A stretch of DNA of 64,000 nt from contig NZ_BSNN01000002.1 in NCBI RefSeq assembly GCF_030160015.1, positions 248,001 through 312,000 of the forward strand, in the 5' to 3' direction. Positions 9,801-20,077 of the stretch are shown here, piece after piece. The notes under the pieces are model-generated. The model searched no databases. It saw nothing but the letters and a program-made list of their open reading frames with translations, and was not told the origin of the DNA. The number at the start of each line of letters is the position of its first letter. The stretch's first letter is position 1. The stretch comes from Amylibacter marinus. GTDB taxonomy: Bacteria > Pseudomonadota > Alphaproteobacteria > Rhodobacterales > Rhodobacteraceae. The translations under genes and the position numbers were made by a program.

Positions 9801-10615
9801 GCCTGCTGATATCTGCGGTGCTTTCGCACGGGGCAGAGCAGCTTGGCGATGCCATTGATGCCGAGATCCTTTTGGCAGAGGCATTGGGGATCGCGCGTGA
9901 CCGCCTACGCCTATATCCCGACCAAGTGGTTTCTACCGACCAAATGGCAAAATTCAACAGGTTCCTACAGGCGCGGATGCTGCATCAGCCGGTGTCCCAG
10001 ATCATCGGCCACCGCGATTTTTGGAAACATCGGTTTATTGTAACCCCAGATGTGTTAGACCCGCGCCCCGATACAGAAACGCTGGTCGAACAGGCCCTTG
10101 GGCTGGCGCCTAAAAACCGTATCTTGGATTTGGGAACCGGTTCTGGGTGCATCGTGCTCAGCCTGCTGGATGAATGGCAAAATGCGACAGGGGTTGGTGT
10201 TGATATCAGCACCGCCGCCCTAAAGGTCGCAAAACAGAATGCCACGAACCTAGGCGTTACCGATCGTATAGAGCTGGTTGAGGGGGATTGGTTCGCGCCG
10301 CTGTCAGATCAGTTTGATCTGATCGTTAGTAACCCGCCCTATATCACCGCCCAAGAAATGCAGCACCTAGACGCGGATGTGCGCGACTGGGAGCCGCGCA
10401 TTGCCCTAACACCAGAGGGCGATGGGCTGGATGCATACCGTATTATCTGTGCCCAAGCAGGGGCATACCTGCAATCGTCAGGGCATTTGGCCGTTGAGAT
10501 AGGCCACCAGCAGGGGGCAGCAGTTGCCCAGATGATGTCGCTTGCGGGTTTTGCAGACATCCAAATTATACAAGATTTAAACCGCAAGGATCGCGTGGTT
10601 ATCGGCGTTATTTAG
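9797..10615 (+). CDS. prmC: Release factor glutamine N5-methyltransferase
   Basis: PrmC (HemK) methylates the glutamine of the GGQ motif of release factors with S-adenosylmethionine. The 272-residue protein has the N-terminal helical domain and a Rossmann methyltransferase domain with [16 protein letters not shown] (SAM motif I) and N179-P180-P181-Y182, the NPPY motif that holds the target amide. It overlaps prfA by ATGA, so the two are translationally coupled. The following 172 bases are non-coding. Confidence 0.95.
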   Translation: MSLLISAVLSHGAEQLGDAIDAEILLAEALGIARDRLRLYPDQVVSTDQMAKFNRFLQARMLHQPVSQIIGHRDFWKHRFIVTPDVLDPRPDTETLVEQALGLAPKNRILDLGTGSGCIVLSLLDEWQNATGVGVDISTAALKVAKQNATNLGVTDRIELVEGDWFAPLSDQFDLIVSNPPYITAQEMQHLDADVRDWEPRIALTPEGDGLDAYRIICAQAGAYLQSSGHLAVEIGHQQGAAVAQMMSLAGFADIQIIQDLNRKDRVVIGVI

Positions 10616-10787
10616 GCCTGATTTGCGCAGTTTTACACAATAATACCGATGTTTAGGGTTGTTTAATTATTCTGCCCTTGTATAAATACAGGGTCTTTGT
10701 CGAACAGTGTTCGATAGACTGCCAACCTCAATTCGCTTGGCCATACGCAAAAGGCGTCCATTTCCACCATAAGGTAATCAGATCATT

Positions 10788-11372
10788 ATGAGATCTTCAA
10801 ACAAATCGCGTTCACGCAACAAAAATAATAATAACCGTCGCCATAATACCGGAAACGTGATGAACCGCGTGTTTGATTCTTCTGGCCCCGAGGGAAAAGT
10901 TCGCGGAACTCCTCAGCAGATCATCGATAAATATCAAGCGCTGGCCCGCGATGCACAATTGGCAGGCGACCGTGTCGCGCACGAGAATTTCCTACAGCAT
11001 GCTGAACATTATTCCCGCCTGCTAAGCGACTCTCAGCGTGAAATTGCCGCCCGTAAAGAGGCACAACAGGCCCAGCAGGCGCAAAACCAAAACACGCAGC
11101 AGAACGCTCAACCAAAGGCCAGCGTGGCCGAAGGATCGGATCAGCCCGTAATAGCCGCCGCACCCGACCAAGAGGTCTTCCCAGGTGAAAGCCAAGACAG
11201 CGATTTGGTCTCTACACCAGAATCCGCCCCCACAAAAAAGAAAAATACCCGCCGTCCAGCCCGCAAACCCGCGGCCACCAAGGCGCAACCAGATCAGGAA
11301 CAGCCGGCATTGGCGCTGAGCACTGGTAGTGAACCCCAAGAGGCACCGATCAAGGCCGAGGCCCCTGAATAA
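10788..11372 (+). CDS. DUF4167 domain protein
   Basis: This 194-residue protein has a DUF4167 domain at residues 1-80 (RNNNNRRHNTGNVMNRVFDS-like, then VRGTPQQIIDKYQALARDAQ and AENFLQHAEHYSRLL-like segments). The domain is restricted to alphaproteobacteria. The C-terminal half is low complexity: Q/A-rich (QQAQQAQNQNTQQN) and then basic (KKKNTRRPARKPAATKA). The basic, N/R-rich start and tail suggest nucleic-acid contact, but no function is established. Its gene is convergent with rsmA, with stop codons adjacent. Confidence 0.85.
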   Translation: MRSSNKSRSRNKNNNNRRHNTGNVMNRVFDSSGPEGKVRGTPQQIIDKYQALARDAQLAGDRVAHENFLQHAEHYSRLLSDSQREIAARKEAQQAQQAQNQNTQQNAQPKASVAEGSDQPVIAAAPDQEVFPGESQDSDLVSTPESAPTKKKNTRRPARKPAATKAQPDQEQPALALSTGSEPQEAPIKAEAPE

Positions 11373-12209
11373 TTATCCAGAAAACTGCTGAGCAAGGGAG
11401 CAAAATTGCTCTAGGCTCAGCCGTTCAGCGCGCTCGGTGGGGGCAATTCCCGCCGCAATAATCCGATCCTCTACATCAGGTGCCAGCCCCTTTAGGCTTG
11501 CACGCAACATTTTGCGGCGTTGATTAAAGGCCCGCGCTACAACGCGTTCAAGCAATTTCGCATCCACATCAAAGCGCGGTTTCTCTAGGCGTTTGATATG
11601 CACCACCGCCGAATTCACCTTGGGCGGTGGGGTAAAGGCCTGAGGTGGGATTTCCATGGCAATACGCGCATCACAGCGAAATTGCGCCAGAATAGACAGG
11701 CGGCCATAGGCCTTTGATCCAGGCTGAGCAACGATCCGTTGTGCGACTTCTTTTTGAAACATCAGGGTCAGGCTATCCCAGATCGGGGGCCACTGTGCAG
11801 GTGTTAACCAGCGCACCAACAGCTCTGTTCCCACATTATAGGGCAGGTTTGCCACCACCTTAACAGGGGCCGACAGATGCGCCGAAACATCCACCTGCAA
11901 GGCATCACCATAGAGCACTGTTAAGCGCCCATCCGATGCATCGGTCACCTCTTGTAGGGCTGGGCGCAGGCGCTCGTCGCGCTCTACTGCCAACACATGG
12001 CGCGCACCTTCGGCCAATAGTCCTCGGGTTAGCCCGCCAGGCCCTGGGCCAATCTCTAACACATCACACTGTGACAAATCCCCGGCTTGGCGCGCGATCT
12101 TGCTGGTTAGATTCAGATCAAGCAGAAAGTTCTGCCCCAATGATTTTTTCGCACTTAGACCATGGGCATTGATTACTTCGCGCAGGGGCGGCAGATCATG
12201 TATCGACAT
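11373..12209 (-). CDS. rsmA: 16S rRNA (adenine-1518/1519-N6)-dimethyltransferase
   Basis: RsmA (KsgA) dimethylates two adjacent adenines in helix 45 of 16S rRNA late in 30S assembly. The 278-residue protein shows [14 protein letters not shown] motif [17 protein letters not shown], the catalytic [11 protein letters not shown] and [11 protein letters not shown]. The ATG at 12207-12209 (MSIHDLPPL) fits the family start better than an upstream TTG-type start at 12257. It overlaps the end of pdxA by 14 bases. It is the last gene of the lptFGD-surA-pdxA-rsmA operon, an order widely conserved in proteobacteria. Confidence 0.96.
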   Translation of the reverse strand: MSIHDLPPLREVINAHGLSAKKSLGQNFLLDLNLTSKIARQAGDLSQCDVLEIGPGPGGLTRGLLAEGARHVLAVERDERLRPALQEVTDASDGRLTVLYGDALQVDVSAHLSAPVKVVANLPYNVGTELLVRWLTPAQWPPIWDSLTLMFQKEVAQRIVAQPGSKAYGRLSILAQFRCDARIAMEIPPQAFTPPPKVNSAVVHIKRLEKPRFDVDAKLLERVVARAFNQRRKMLRASLKGLAPDVEDRIIAAGIAPTERAERLSLEQFCSLAQQFSG

Positions 12210-13185
12210 TTGTTTTCCGGTTCTGCGCCAGTTTATGGGCATATTTAAGGGCGGCAATCAGGCTACTGGGATTGGCATCTGGCCCGCCAGCCAGCGCAAA
12301 TGCCGTGCCGTGATCAGGGCTGGTGCGGATAAACGGCAACCCAAGGGTCACATTTACGCCGCCATGGAAGTCCAATGTTTTTATCGGGATCAAAGCCTGA
12401 TCGTGGTACATGCAAATGGCCACATCATACCGTGCGCGCGCCTCTGCATGAAACATGGTGTCGGCGGAGATGGGGTCGCTGATATCCATGCCTTGCGCGC
12501 GCAACTTGTGGATCAGCGGTTGCATCATATCGATTTCGCTACGCCCAAATGTCCCACCTTCGCCCGCATGAGGATTTAGGCCGGCCACAGCTATCCTGGG
12601 GTTTGGAATGCCATGATCTTCAATCAATGATTTGTGTGTAATTTCAATGGTTTCCAGCAATAACTCTGGCGTTAAATGATCCTGTACATCGCTTAGGGCT
12701 ATATGAATGGTCACTGGGACGACGCGGAGTTCGTCACAAGCCAACATCATAACCGAGCGCTTGATACCGGCCAATGCCGCCAAAAATTCGGTATGCCCGG
12801 GATAGGCGAAGCCAGCGCCTTCCACCAAAACCTTTTTATGAATGGGATTGGTACAAAGTGCCGATGCCGCGCCGGACTTTACCAAATGAACACCCCGTTC
12901 GATCACGGCAATAATATCGCGGGCGTTTTCGCCTTGCTCGCCGGTCAGGGTAGGGCGCGCGCTAAATTGGTGGTGTAAAACACCCAACCTGCCTTGGGGC
13001 AAGCTAAGAACATCTGCGGGGCGTTCGATTAGGTGATGAATGCCGTTGTGATCTCTGGATTCCACATGTTGCTTGTCCGCAATCAAGAAGAAAGGCGTGT
13101 CCACAAGGCGCTGTGCGGCCATTAGTGAAATATCAATCCCAACGCCATTGGGATCGCCACAGGTTAATGCGATGGGCGGCATCAT
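12196..13185 (-). CDS. pdxA: 4-hydroxythreonine-4-phosphate dehydrogenase
   Basis: PdxA oxidises and decarboxylates 4-phosphohydroxy-L-threonine in pyridoxal-5-phosphate synthesis. The 329-residue protein has [12 protein letters not shown] at the N-terminus, TNPIHK (about 112-117), [12 protein letters not shown] with a metal-binding His, [13 protein letters not shown] and [11 protein letters not shown], all characteristic. Its ATG overlaps the surA stop by four bases (the start is a double ATG). It belongs to the LPS-assembly operon only by location, as in many proteobacteria. Confidence 0.96.
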   Translation of the reverse strand: MMPPIALTCGDPNGVGIDISLMAAQRLVDTPFFLIADKQHVESRDHNGIHHLIERPADVLSLPQGRLGVLHHQFSARPTLTGEQGENARDIIAVIERGVHLVKSGAASALCTNPIHKKVLVEGAGFAYPGHTEFLAALAGIKRSVMMLACDELRVVPVTIHIALSDVQDHLTPELLLETIEITHKSLIEDHGIPNPRIAVAGLNPHAGEGGTFGRSEIDMMQPLIHKLRAQGMDISDPISADTMFHAEARARYDVAICMYHDQALIPIKTLDFHGGVNVTLGLPFIRTSPDHGTAFALAGGPDANPSSLIAALKYAHKLAQNRKTNVDT

Positions 13186-14093
13186 TTTATATCAATAAAG
13201 GCGTCGCCTTTCAGCTCTTGCAAATACCCATTGGCTAGACCTGCGATTTTTTGGTTCACAAGGATTTCCGTGATGTTACTGCGGTCGCCCTCTGGTAATT
13301 CTCTGGAGCGCGAACAAAGCATCAATACGGTTGTCCGCCCATCCGCACCCGTTATCGTGGTGGTTTCGCGCGGATCCAGCGCATTCAAGGGCCCGCGCAA
13401 TGCATCTGGAATATCTGCTAGCCTACCGCCACCCTCGCCAAATTCTGACCCTTCAAAATTGTTTCGCGCAGCGCGCAAATCTAGGCAGGTATCGATTTCG
13501 GTACGTAGAACACGGGCCTTGGCGGCACGGGTTTTCACATCACCCTCGGATGCGGGCAGGGCAAGGGTCGCATAACCAAGAATTTCATTTGGTTGGCGCC
13601 CACCTTGACCAGGAGAGCGCAGCAAGGCCACATCAACGTCGTTCTCCGTAATTTGCGCTTGGCGAGCAAAGCGCGTACGCACAACAGTGCGCCATACCAA
13701 TCCAGCATGCACGAAATCATAAAACGTTTCACGTACCACACCGCGTTGGCCCAGAATTTCAATTAATTGATCCGATGTAAGATCGGCACGGGCGGCAAAT
13801 TCATTCATGCCATCAAGAACCTCGCCCTCGGATACGGTGACGCCCATTTGTTCGCCAGCCTGCAAATACAAACGTTCGTCAACCAATTGTCCCATGGCCA
13901 AATTTCGCAAATCCGCACGTGCCCCGAATACCTGAAGCATGCTCACCCGCTGAAATAGCTCGAAATTGGTTACAACAGCATCATTGACAACCGCGGCCGA
14001 GGAAAACACATTCCCACTTTGCGCAAGGCTGGGCGCACCGAAGGTCAGGTTGCACAGGGCAACAACACAGAGCAATTTAAGTTTTTTCATCAT
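13182..14093 (-). CDS. surA: SurA-like periplasmic chaperone / peptidyl-prolyl isomerase
   Basis: This 303-residue protein has a signal peptide (MMKKLKLLCVVALCNLTFGAPSLAQ) and a SurA N-terminal domain (about 28-160: AVVNDAVVTNFELFQRVSML, LVDERLYLQAGEQMGV). A single degenerate parvulin-like region ends with CSRSRELPEGDRSNITEILVNQ. The E. coli protein has about 430 residues and two parvulin domains, so this is the shortened alphaproteobacterial form and isomerase activity may be absent. It probably escorts outer-membrane proteins, including LptD, whose gene ends nine bases upstream. Confidence 0.85.
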   Translation of the reverse strand: MMKKLKLLCVVALCNLTFGAPSLAQSGNVFSSAAVVNDAVVTNFELFQRVSMLQVFGARADLRNLAMGQLVDERLYLQAGEQMGVTVSEGEVLDGMNEFAARADLTSDQLIEILGQRGVVRETFYDFVHAGLVWRTVVRTRFARQAQITENDVDVALLRSPGQGGRQPNEILGYATLALPASEGDVKTRAAKARVLRTEIDTCLDLRAARNNFEGSEFGEGGGRLADIPDALRGPLNALDPRETTTITGADGRTTVLMLCSRSRELPEGDRSNITEILVNQKIAGLANGYLQELKGDAFIDIK

Positions 14094-14102
14094 GTCTTCT
14101 CG

Positions 14103-16235
14103 TTAGACCCCACAACGGTGGGCAGATTTGGTATTTTTGTTTCGTGAACCCAAGCCAGAAAAGGCAATTTGGAGCCCATAATCACGCTCTATGTTACCAT
14201 CGGCATCGTATTGAAGCGAGAGCGAAAAACGCACCTCGGCGCATTCATTTTGGTAAACCAAGCCTAAATCACCCTCGATCGGCGTCCCAGTGCCTAGATT
14301 ATGGCGCCAATCCGCTGTCCATTGCCAATTGTCACTGGCCATATAGGCGGCCGATAGGCTGGCCTCGTGTTGGCGATTTGGTTGTCCTAGGACGGTGTAT
14401 TGATCAAGCCATACATAGGATGCGGCAAAATCGAACCTGTCACCATCAAACACAATCGATGTTTCATTCTTGGACACATTAAAATCATCGTCCGCCAACA
14501 TGCGTGTTAAAAATTGAAATTGATCCGAATATGAGAAGCTAAGCGCCCCCACAAAATCCGAGTTAGTCGCATCTAGACCAGTAGAGGTGGAGGTATCAAA
14601 TTGGTTCAAATTCTTGGCGCGAATTACCCGGCCCAGCGTTACGTTCATTTCCCAGCCCGAGGGCGCATAGCGTAGATACCGCATGCCGATATTGGCGCGT
14701 ACCCCGGCCTCGGATTCATCAAACCCAGGAAAACGATTGATGGAAAACAGGTTGGTTTCTTCAAATTCTGCGGTGGTGCTGTCGCTGGTGCTGCGGTCTT
14801 GGTTAGCGCTGCCCCATGGATCATCGGGTGCCCAGATCAGCTGGGCGATGGGTTCGATCACATGGGTGGCGTTTTTTGTGGCTTTCTTTAACGGGTAGCG
14901 GATCTCTGCGCGCAGGATCGGCAGGGCCGAGAAATCGGAACTGCCATCACCGTAATACAGATTGGCATTCAGCTGGCCTGCGGCACCCAGTACCAATCCC
15001 TGACCTGTATGCCACTCTTTGCGCCAATCGCCACGTGCCCCAATGCGGGTATAGCTGTTTTCCAAGTTGCGCAACAGGCTGACCGAATGCAGGGTTAGGT
15101 TTGCCTTGCCATTAAATATCGGGTCGACATAGCTCTGAGTGTAGTGGATCTCGGGCAAAACCACGGGGATATCGGTATCGATTTCAACGGCCCGCAGGGA
15201 CTGGGTGAATGAGCTGCCAACATAAAAGAAACCGGTGCGGGTTGTCTTGGTAATCTGGATGAAATTGGTCAGACGATCATCGTTGCTATAACCATAATTA
15301 TCTAAAAAACCATCCTCATTCAAAGTATCAAACTCAGAGCTTAGAGATATTGCAAAATCAAGCTGGTAGTCATTGCGCAGATCAAAACGGCCTTCGGATT
15401 GGAAATAGCCGTTGTAGTCCTCTTGGCTTAGGCGATCGCGCAATGCCAGCGCACCGCGCATTTCGTAAGCGCCGTTTTGCACCCGACGCCTGTATTCGCC
15501 TTCGATAATGGCGCTACCCTTGCTGGTGACAAAGGGGGTTATGGTGGCATCACTATGGGGGGAAATGGCCCAATAATAGGGGATTTTGACCGAGGCCCCA
15601 ATCGTGGTCCCAGAGGTAAAGCGCGGCACCAAAAAACCGCTGGCACGTGCAACGCCCGGCTCGGGTATGCTGAGGCGTGGGGTGTAGAAAATGGGCACGC
15701 CCAGAAAATCCAGCCGCGCCTTCTCGAAATACAAGCGCTGGCCATCTGTGTCATGTATTACCCGCGCTGCACGAATTTGCCAAAATGGCACATCGCCTTT
15801 GTCACAGACATGACAGGTAGAGGCCACGACCCTGTTTAGGGTGGTAAATTGCGGATCGGCGCGGTGCACCTCTTGGGCCGCGATCTGCAATTGCTGGCTG
15901 ATGACGACGCGGGCGGTACTGATCAACCCAGCCTGCAACTTTGAATCCAGCTCCGCGCCCGCCGCGTGCACGACAAAATCATCCCCCTCGCGCAGGGTAA
16001 ATTCACCGGGAACAAGGATGCGATTTGCGCGCTGATCGTAGATTATTTCCTCGGTTTGTAAAACCAATCGGTCATAGAAAACCTCTACATTGCCCCGCGC
16101 AACAAGCCTCGTACTGGCCCCATCAAAACGAATGGTATCTGCAATCAAAGAGGCGACTGGCGTGCGCTCTTGGGCCGAGACTGCCCCAGTAAAACAGCCG
16201 ATGAATATGGAAACAACGATAAAAATACGTGCCAT
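14103..16235 (-). CDS. lptD: LPS-assembly outer-membrane protein LptD
   Basis: LptD forms the outer-membrane barrel that inserts lipopolysaccharide at the cell surface. From the ATG at 16235 it has 710 residues: a signal peptide (MARIFIVVSIFIGCFTGAVSAQ), an N-terminal OstA/jellyroll domain (about 30-150, GASTRLVARGNVEVFYD) and a C-terminal barrel (ARASGFLVPRF to SLGLVYQNEC). Cysteines occur near STCHVCDKGD and at the C-terminus (YQNECAEV and the terminal HRCGV), plausible partners for the inter-domain disulfides. A TTG six bases upstream overlaps the lptG stop, but the ATG has better spacing to GAGG. Confidence 0.93.
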   Translation of the reverse strand: MARIFIVVSIFIGCFTGAVSAQERTPVASLIADTIRFDGASTRLVARGNVEVFYDRLVLQTEEIIYDQRANRILVPGEFTLREGDDFVVHAAGAELDSKLQAGLISTARVVISQQLQIAAQEVHRADPQFTTLNRVVASTCHVCDKGDVPFWQIRAARVIHDTDGQRLYFEKARLDFLGVPIFYTPRLSIPEPGVARASGFLVPRFTSGTTIGASVKIPYYWAISPHSDATITPFVTSKGSAIIEGEYRRRVQNGAYEMRGALALRDRLSQEDYNGYFQSEGRFDLRNDYQLDFAISLSSEFDTLNEDGFLDNYGYSNDDRLTNFIQITKTTRTGFFYVGSSFTQSLRAVEIDTDIPVVLPEIHYTQSYVDPIFNGKANLTLHSVSLLRNLENSYTRIGARGDWRKEWHTGQGLVLGAAGQLNANLYYGDGSSDFSALPILRAEIRYPLKKATKNATHVIEPIAQLIWAPDDPWGSANQDRSTSDSTTAEFEETNLFSINRFPGFDESEAGVRANIGMRYLRYAPSGWEMNVTLGRVIRAKNLNQFDTSTSTGLDATNSDFVGALSFSYSDQFQFLTRMLADDDFNVSKNETSIVFDGDRFDFAASYVWLDQYTVLGQPNRQHEASLSAAYMASDNWQWTADWRHNLGTGTPIEGDLGLVYQNECAEVRFSLSLQYDADGNIERDYGLQIAFSGLGSRNKNTKSAHRCGV

Positions 16236-16237
16236 AT

Positions 16238-17338
16238 TCAACCGTCCTCGTAATGTAAAAACAAACTAAGCGCCACAAGCGCCGCCGATAGGATAGGCGC
16301 CCAAGCGGCCACCCACAATGGGATTTCACCAGAACTGCCTAGTGTACTTGCAAAATTATGGAGAAAATGTAGGGAAAACCCGAATATCAACGATGACAGA
16401 ACCGCAATCCCCAATCCACCCTGTCGAGAGGTTTTAAGTGTGAAAACCGCCCCAATGATCATCATCACCGCAAACAGCAGGGGGCGCGCGATCTGATTTA
16501 TCTGCTGTGCGCGATATTTTAGCGAAGAAAACCCAGCAGTTTCCAACGCCGCGATTTGGCGCGGCATATCGATCGGCGAAAGGGTCTCTGGCTTGGGATA
16601 ACCATCCAACAGCTGCTGCGGTGTGATATCTGTCTTTAGCCTATAGAACCTCGCCGAGGATTTCGCCTGTTCTGGCGCATTAACCAATAACGCGTCACGC
16701 CAGCGTTGTGTGTTCACAAAAACCCACTCGCCAGTATTCAAATAGCCGGTCTCGGCGACCATTCTGCTAACAATAATACCATTCTCATCATATTCATAAA
16801 GGGTGATCCCCTTGAGAACTCGCCCGTTTTTGGTGGCGGTCTGTGCCTGAATTACATGATGCCCGTTGGGGCTGGATTGCCGCATCCAGAACCCGCTGTC
16901 ATGTAGGGAAACCGGGGCGGCGGCGGCGCCTCGAATTTGGGCACGCTTGGTATCATAAGAGTTATACATTTGGCCCGCTAGGGGCTCGTAGAACATCACA
17001 GATAGGATGCCAAGGCCCATGGCACAAAACATCGGTGGTATCAAACTCCGCAGGGCCGACAAACCCGCCGCGCGCGAGATCACAAATTCACTAGAGCGCG
17101 CCAAACCAATACAAAATGCCAAACTGGACAACATAACAATCAGCGGCATTGCAGTGGATAGAAAGGTAGGTGCGCGCAATATGGTTAGGGAAAGCGCATT
17201 TTGAAACGGGGCGTTGGTTTTGCTGGTGCTGGAAATATTTTCTAGGAAATCGATTAGGAAAACAATCAATGCTATCGCCAGTAACACTCTGATAAAATTC
17301 ACTAAAAATCTTTTGCAGAAGTACAGCGCTAATGTCAT
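16238..17338 (-). CDS. lptG: LPS export ABC transporter permease LptG
   Basis: LptG and LptF form the inner-membrane channel of the LptB2FG transporter, which extracts LPS and passes it to LptC. The 366-residue YjgP/YjgQ-family protein has three N-terminal TM helices (LYFCKRFLVNFIRVLLAIALIVF onward), a periplasmic beta-jellyroll (about 130-260) and three C-terminal TM helices (LLFAVMMIIGAVFTL). Its start overlaps the lptF stop by four bases. The ATPase lptB and lptC/lptA are not in this window. Confidence 0.93.
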   Translation of the reverse strand: MTLALYFCKRFLVNFIRVLLAIALIVFLIDFLENISSTSKTNAPFQNALSLTILRAPTFLSTAMPLIVMLSSLAFCIGLARSSEFVISRAAGLSALRSLIPPMFCAMGLGILSVMFYEPLAGQMYNSYDTKRAQIRGAAAAPVSLHDSGFWMRQSSPNGHHVIQAQTATKNGRVLKGITLYEYDENGIIVSRMVAETGYLNTGEWVFVNTQRWRDALLVNAPEQAKSSARFYRLKTDITPQQLLDGYPKPETLSPIDMPRQIAALETAGFSSLKYRAQQINQIARPLLFAVMMIIGAVFTLKTSRQGGLGIAVLSSLIFGFSLHFLHNFASTLGSSGEIPLWVAAWAPILSAALVALSLFLHYEDG

Positions 17339-18471
17339 GTCGCCGCTCCAAATACATCTTTTCTCAGGCGAAACAAGGTTTTTAGATCCTTGGTTCCTAA
17401 CCAGATTAAAAGCAATATCAGACCGATAGTTACGATGATTGGCACATAGATCATTGGCCAGCTGTGAATATCAACGCTGCCCCAGGATTCCGCCGCCCCG
17501 CGCAATGAATTGATCCCTGCCATCAACAATACCCCCAAGCCAATGCGCGGTAGGAACCCAGATCGACTGAACCCCCCCAGCAACAGGGTGGCCATGCCCA
17601 AGGCTGGCGCCAATAGAACCAGCAATGTAATCGAGATACGCTCGTGCAGCAATGTCTGGGCGCGGATGAGGGCGGGCAGGTCTGCCTCCATGCCCGAAAT
17701 ATGCGCCAGCAAAGCAGGGGTAGACAGCTCGCTGATTTGGCTTTCGCGCGCAGGGATATCCCCACCCAAAGACGATAGGTCAAAGGCCAATGAATCAAAC
17801 TGCACTAGGCTGAGATTATTATTGCCACGTTGCAGGCGCTGAATAGAACCCTCAAACAGCACCAGCGTGATCTGGCCATCCTCGTTCACCACTTGGCCTT
17901 GCTTGGCAATATGGGTCACGGTTTCTGTGTCAGAGATGCGCTCCTCTATCAGCACATCGCGCACCAGCCCATTGGGGAATTTTTCGCCAAAGAAAAACGT
18001 ATAGCGATCTTGGTCGGATATAAATTCACCGGGTTGGATGATTTGGGTGATGAATTGACGGCGAATTTCATCGCGCCGATCCAATTGCTCGGTCTTGGCC
18101 CATGGGTTCACAAAATGTACCATCACCAGCATCAACACCAAACAGATCATCCCAAAGGTGAAAAACGGTTTGGTCAACTGATGGTTGGATCGCCCCGCAC
18201 TCATCATCACAACCAATTCCGATTCTCCAAATAACTTGTTGGTGACAAAAATAGAGGCCGCAAAACCGGCGATGGGTATCGTTGATTCCATAACCTTGGG
18301 AAATAACAGCAGGCTAAGTTTAACAAATACACTGGCTGGTTGGCCGTTATCGATCACAATATCAACAATCGCCAAGGCCTGATTCAGCCATAAAATACCT
18401 GCAAACACGAGGCAAAAGAAGAAAAATGGCCCCAACAACTGGCCCAAGATATATCTATCTAGTTTTTTCAA
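17335..18471 (-). CDS. lptF: LPS export ABC transporter permease LptF
   Basis: This is the partner of LptG, with the same YjgP/YjgQ architecture: TM helices near residues 10-35 and 55-110, a periplasmic domain (about 130-265) and three C-terminal TM helices (SITLLVLLAPALGMATLLLGG). No ATG fits. I chose the TTG at 18469-18471 (start KKLDRYILGQLL), which has AGGGA about seven bases upstream. A TTG five codons earlier would place that RBS inside the gene. It is the first gene of the six-gene LPS operon and is divergent from pepA across 139 bases holding both promoters. Confidence 0.9.
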   Translation of the reverse strand: MKKLDRYILGQLLGPFFFFCLVFAGILWLNQALAIVDIVIDNGQPASVFVKLSLLLFPKVMESTIPIAGFAASIFVTNKLFGESELVVMMSAGRSNHQLTKPFFTFGMICLVLMLVMVHFVNPWAKTEQLDRRDEIRRQFITQIIQPGEFISDQDRYTFFFGEKFPNGLVRDVLIEERISDTETVTHIAKQGQVVNEDGQITLVLFEGSIQRLQRGNNNLSLVQFDSLAFDLSSLGGDIPARESQISELSTPALLAHISGMEADLPALIRAQTLLHERISITLLVLLAPALGMATLLLGGFSRSGFLPRIGLGVLLMAGINSLRGAAESWGSVDIHSWPMIYVPIIVTIGLILLLIWLGTKDLKTLFRLRKDVFGAAT

Positions 18472-18610
18472 TTCTAATCCCTGCAAATATGCGCCCCTGT
18501 ATGGGCTATGGCTAATCTATTTCAATAAAAAACAACAGTCCAATGTGGTCACCCTGATACAATGGCGTTAGGTTAGCACAAAGTTGATTTTAAAATAAGG
18601 ACAGAGCCCC

Positions 18611-20077
18611 ATGAGCAGCCCCATTACCCCAAATTTTATCGATCCAGTCTTGGATGACATCGCCACACTTGAAGGCAGTGTTGTGGTTGTTGTCGGCTCT
18701 GACGAGAGCCTGGATATGATGGCGCGCCGCGTAAACCGCCTGACCAAGGGTGCGATCAATCGTTTTGTTGAGGGGCAGAGCTTTGCGGATATGCCCGCTG
18801 GCGCGACCCAAACCTTTGTGATGCCGGCTGGTATGGCTGCAGAGCAGGTGATTTTGACCAAACTGTCCAAAAAGGCCGATACCGAGCTCAGCCGCAAGGC
18901 CGGTGCAAATGTAGGAAAATCCGCCGGTAAAACAGCTATTCATCTGCTAGTAGGCCCAAATCACAAAGCCGCGGATATCGCCTTTGGAGTGGCGCTGCGC
19001 CGCTACGGATTTAATGATCACAAAACCAAAGAGGCTGTTGAATACGGCGCGGTCAGCGTGCACAGCACCAAATTCGAAGCACTTGCGGTTGATTATGGCG
19101 ATATGGATGCGGTGGCTCAGGGGGTGTTTTTCACGCGTGACTTGATCAACGAGCCGGCAAATGTGCTGACCACCACAGAATTTGCCAACCGATTGATCGA
19201 TCTGGAAAAACTGGGCGTAAAGGTCACGGTCCTCGAAGAGGCCGATATGCAGAAGCTGGGGATGGGGGCCTTGCTGTCCGTGGGCCATGGCTCTGATAGC
19301 CCGTCCAAAACGGTGATCATGGAATGGAATGGCGGTGGCGACGAGCAACCCTTTGCGCTGGTGGGCAAGGGCGTGGTCTTCGATACTGGTGGAATTTCAT
19401 TGAAACCAGCCGCCGGTATGGAAGATATGACCATGGATATGGGGGGCGCCGGTGTGGTTTCTGGGGTGATGAAGACACTGGCCCTGCGCAAGGCCAAGGC
19501 AAATGTCGTGGGGCTGGTGGGCTTGGTCGAAAATATGCCAGATGCCCGCGCAACCCGCCCAGGTGATGTGGTCACATCCATGAAGGGCACGACAATCGAG
19601 GTGATCAATACCGATGCCGAAGGTCGTCTTGTCCTAGCAGATGTCCTGCACTATGCCCAAGAAACCTACAAGCCGAGTGCAATCATCAATCTGGCGACCC
19701 TAACGGGGGCCATTATTATCGGGCTTGGCCACGAGAACGCGGGTGTTTTCTCTAATGATGACAAGCTCAGCGCCAGCTTCTTAAAATCTGCCAATGCCGA
19801 GGCCGAGGGCGCTTGGCGCATGCCCATGGGCGCTGGATATGACAAGCTGATTGAATCCCGGATTGCCGATATTCAAAACATCGGGGGCCGGGCGGCGGGC
19901 TCTATCACTGCTGCACAATTCCTGCAACGCTTTGTGGCCGATGATATGCCGTGGATCCATCTAGATATCGCAGGCGTTGCTTCGGTGAAATCTGAAACAG
20001 ATTTCGCCCCCAAGGGTGCAACAGGTTGGGGCGTAAAGGCGCTTAATCGTTTAATTGCAGATAATTACGAGGCTTAA
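18611..20077 (+). CDS. pepA: Leucyl aminopeptidase (M17)
   Basis: This cytosolic dizinc or dimanganese exopeptidase removes N-terminal hydrophobic residues. The 488-residue protein has the substrate-binding N-terminal domain and the M17 catalytic domain with GKGVVFDTGGISLKPA (metal ligands K and D), MTMDMGGAG and the signature NTDAEGRL (333-340), followed by the bicarbonate-site arginine. PepA in enterobacteria also binds DNA; nothing here shows that. The holC start follows the pepA stop with no gap. Confidence 0.96.
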   Translation: MSSPITPNFIDPVLDDIATLEGSVVVVVGSDESLDMMARRVNRLTKGAINRFVEGQSFADMPAGATQTFVMPAGMAAEQVILTKLSKKADTELSRKAGANVGKSAGKTAIHLLVGPNHKAADIAFGVALRRYGFNDHKTKEAVEYGAVSVHSTKFEALAVDYGDMDAVAQGVFFTRDLINEPANVLTTTEFANRLIDLEKLGVKVTVLEEADMQKLGMGALLSVGHGSDSPSKTVIMEWNGGGDEQPFALVGKGVVFDTGGISLKPAAGMEDMTMDMGGAGVVSGVMKTLALRKAKANVVGLVGLVENMPDARATRPGDVVTSMKGTTIEVINTDAEGRLVLADVLHYAQETYKPSAIINLATLTGAIIIGLGHENAGVFSNDDKLSASFLKSANAEAEGAWRMPMGAGYDKLIESRIADIQNIGGRAAGSITAAQFLQRFVADDMPWIHLDIAGVASVKSETDFAPKGATGWGVKALNRLIADNYEA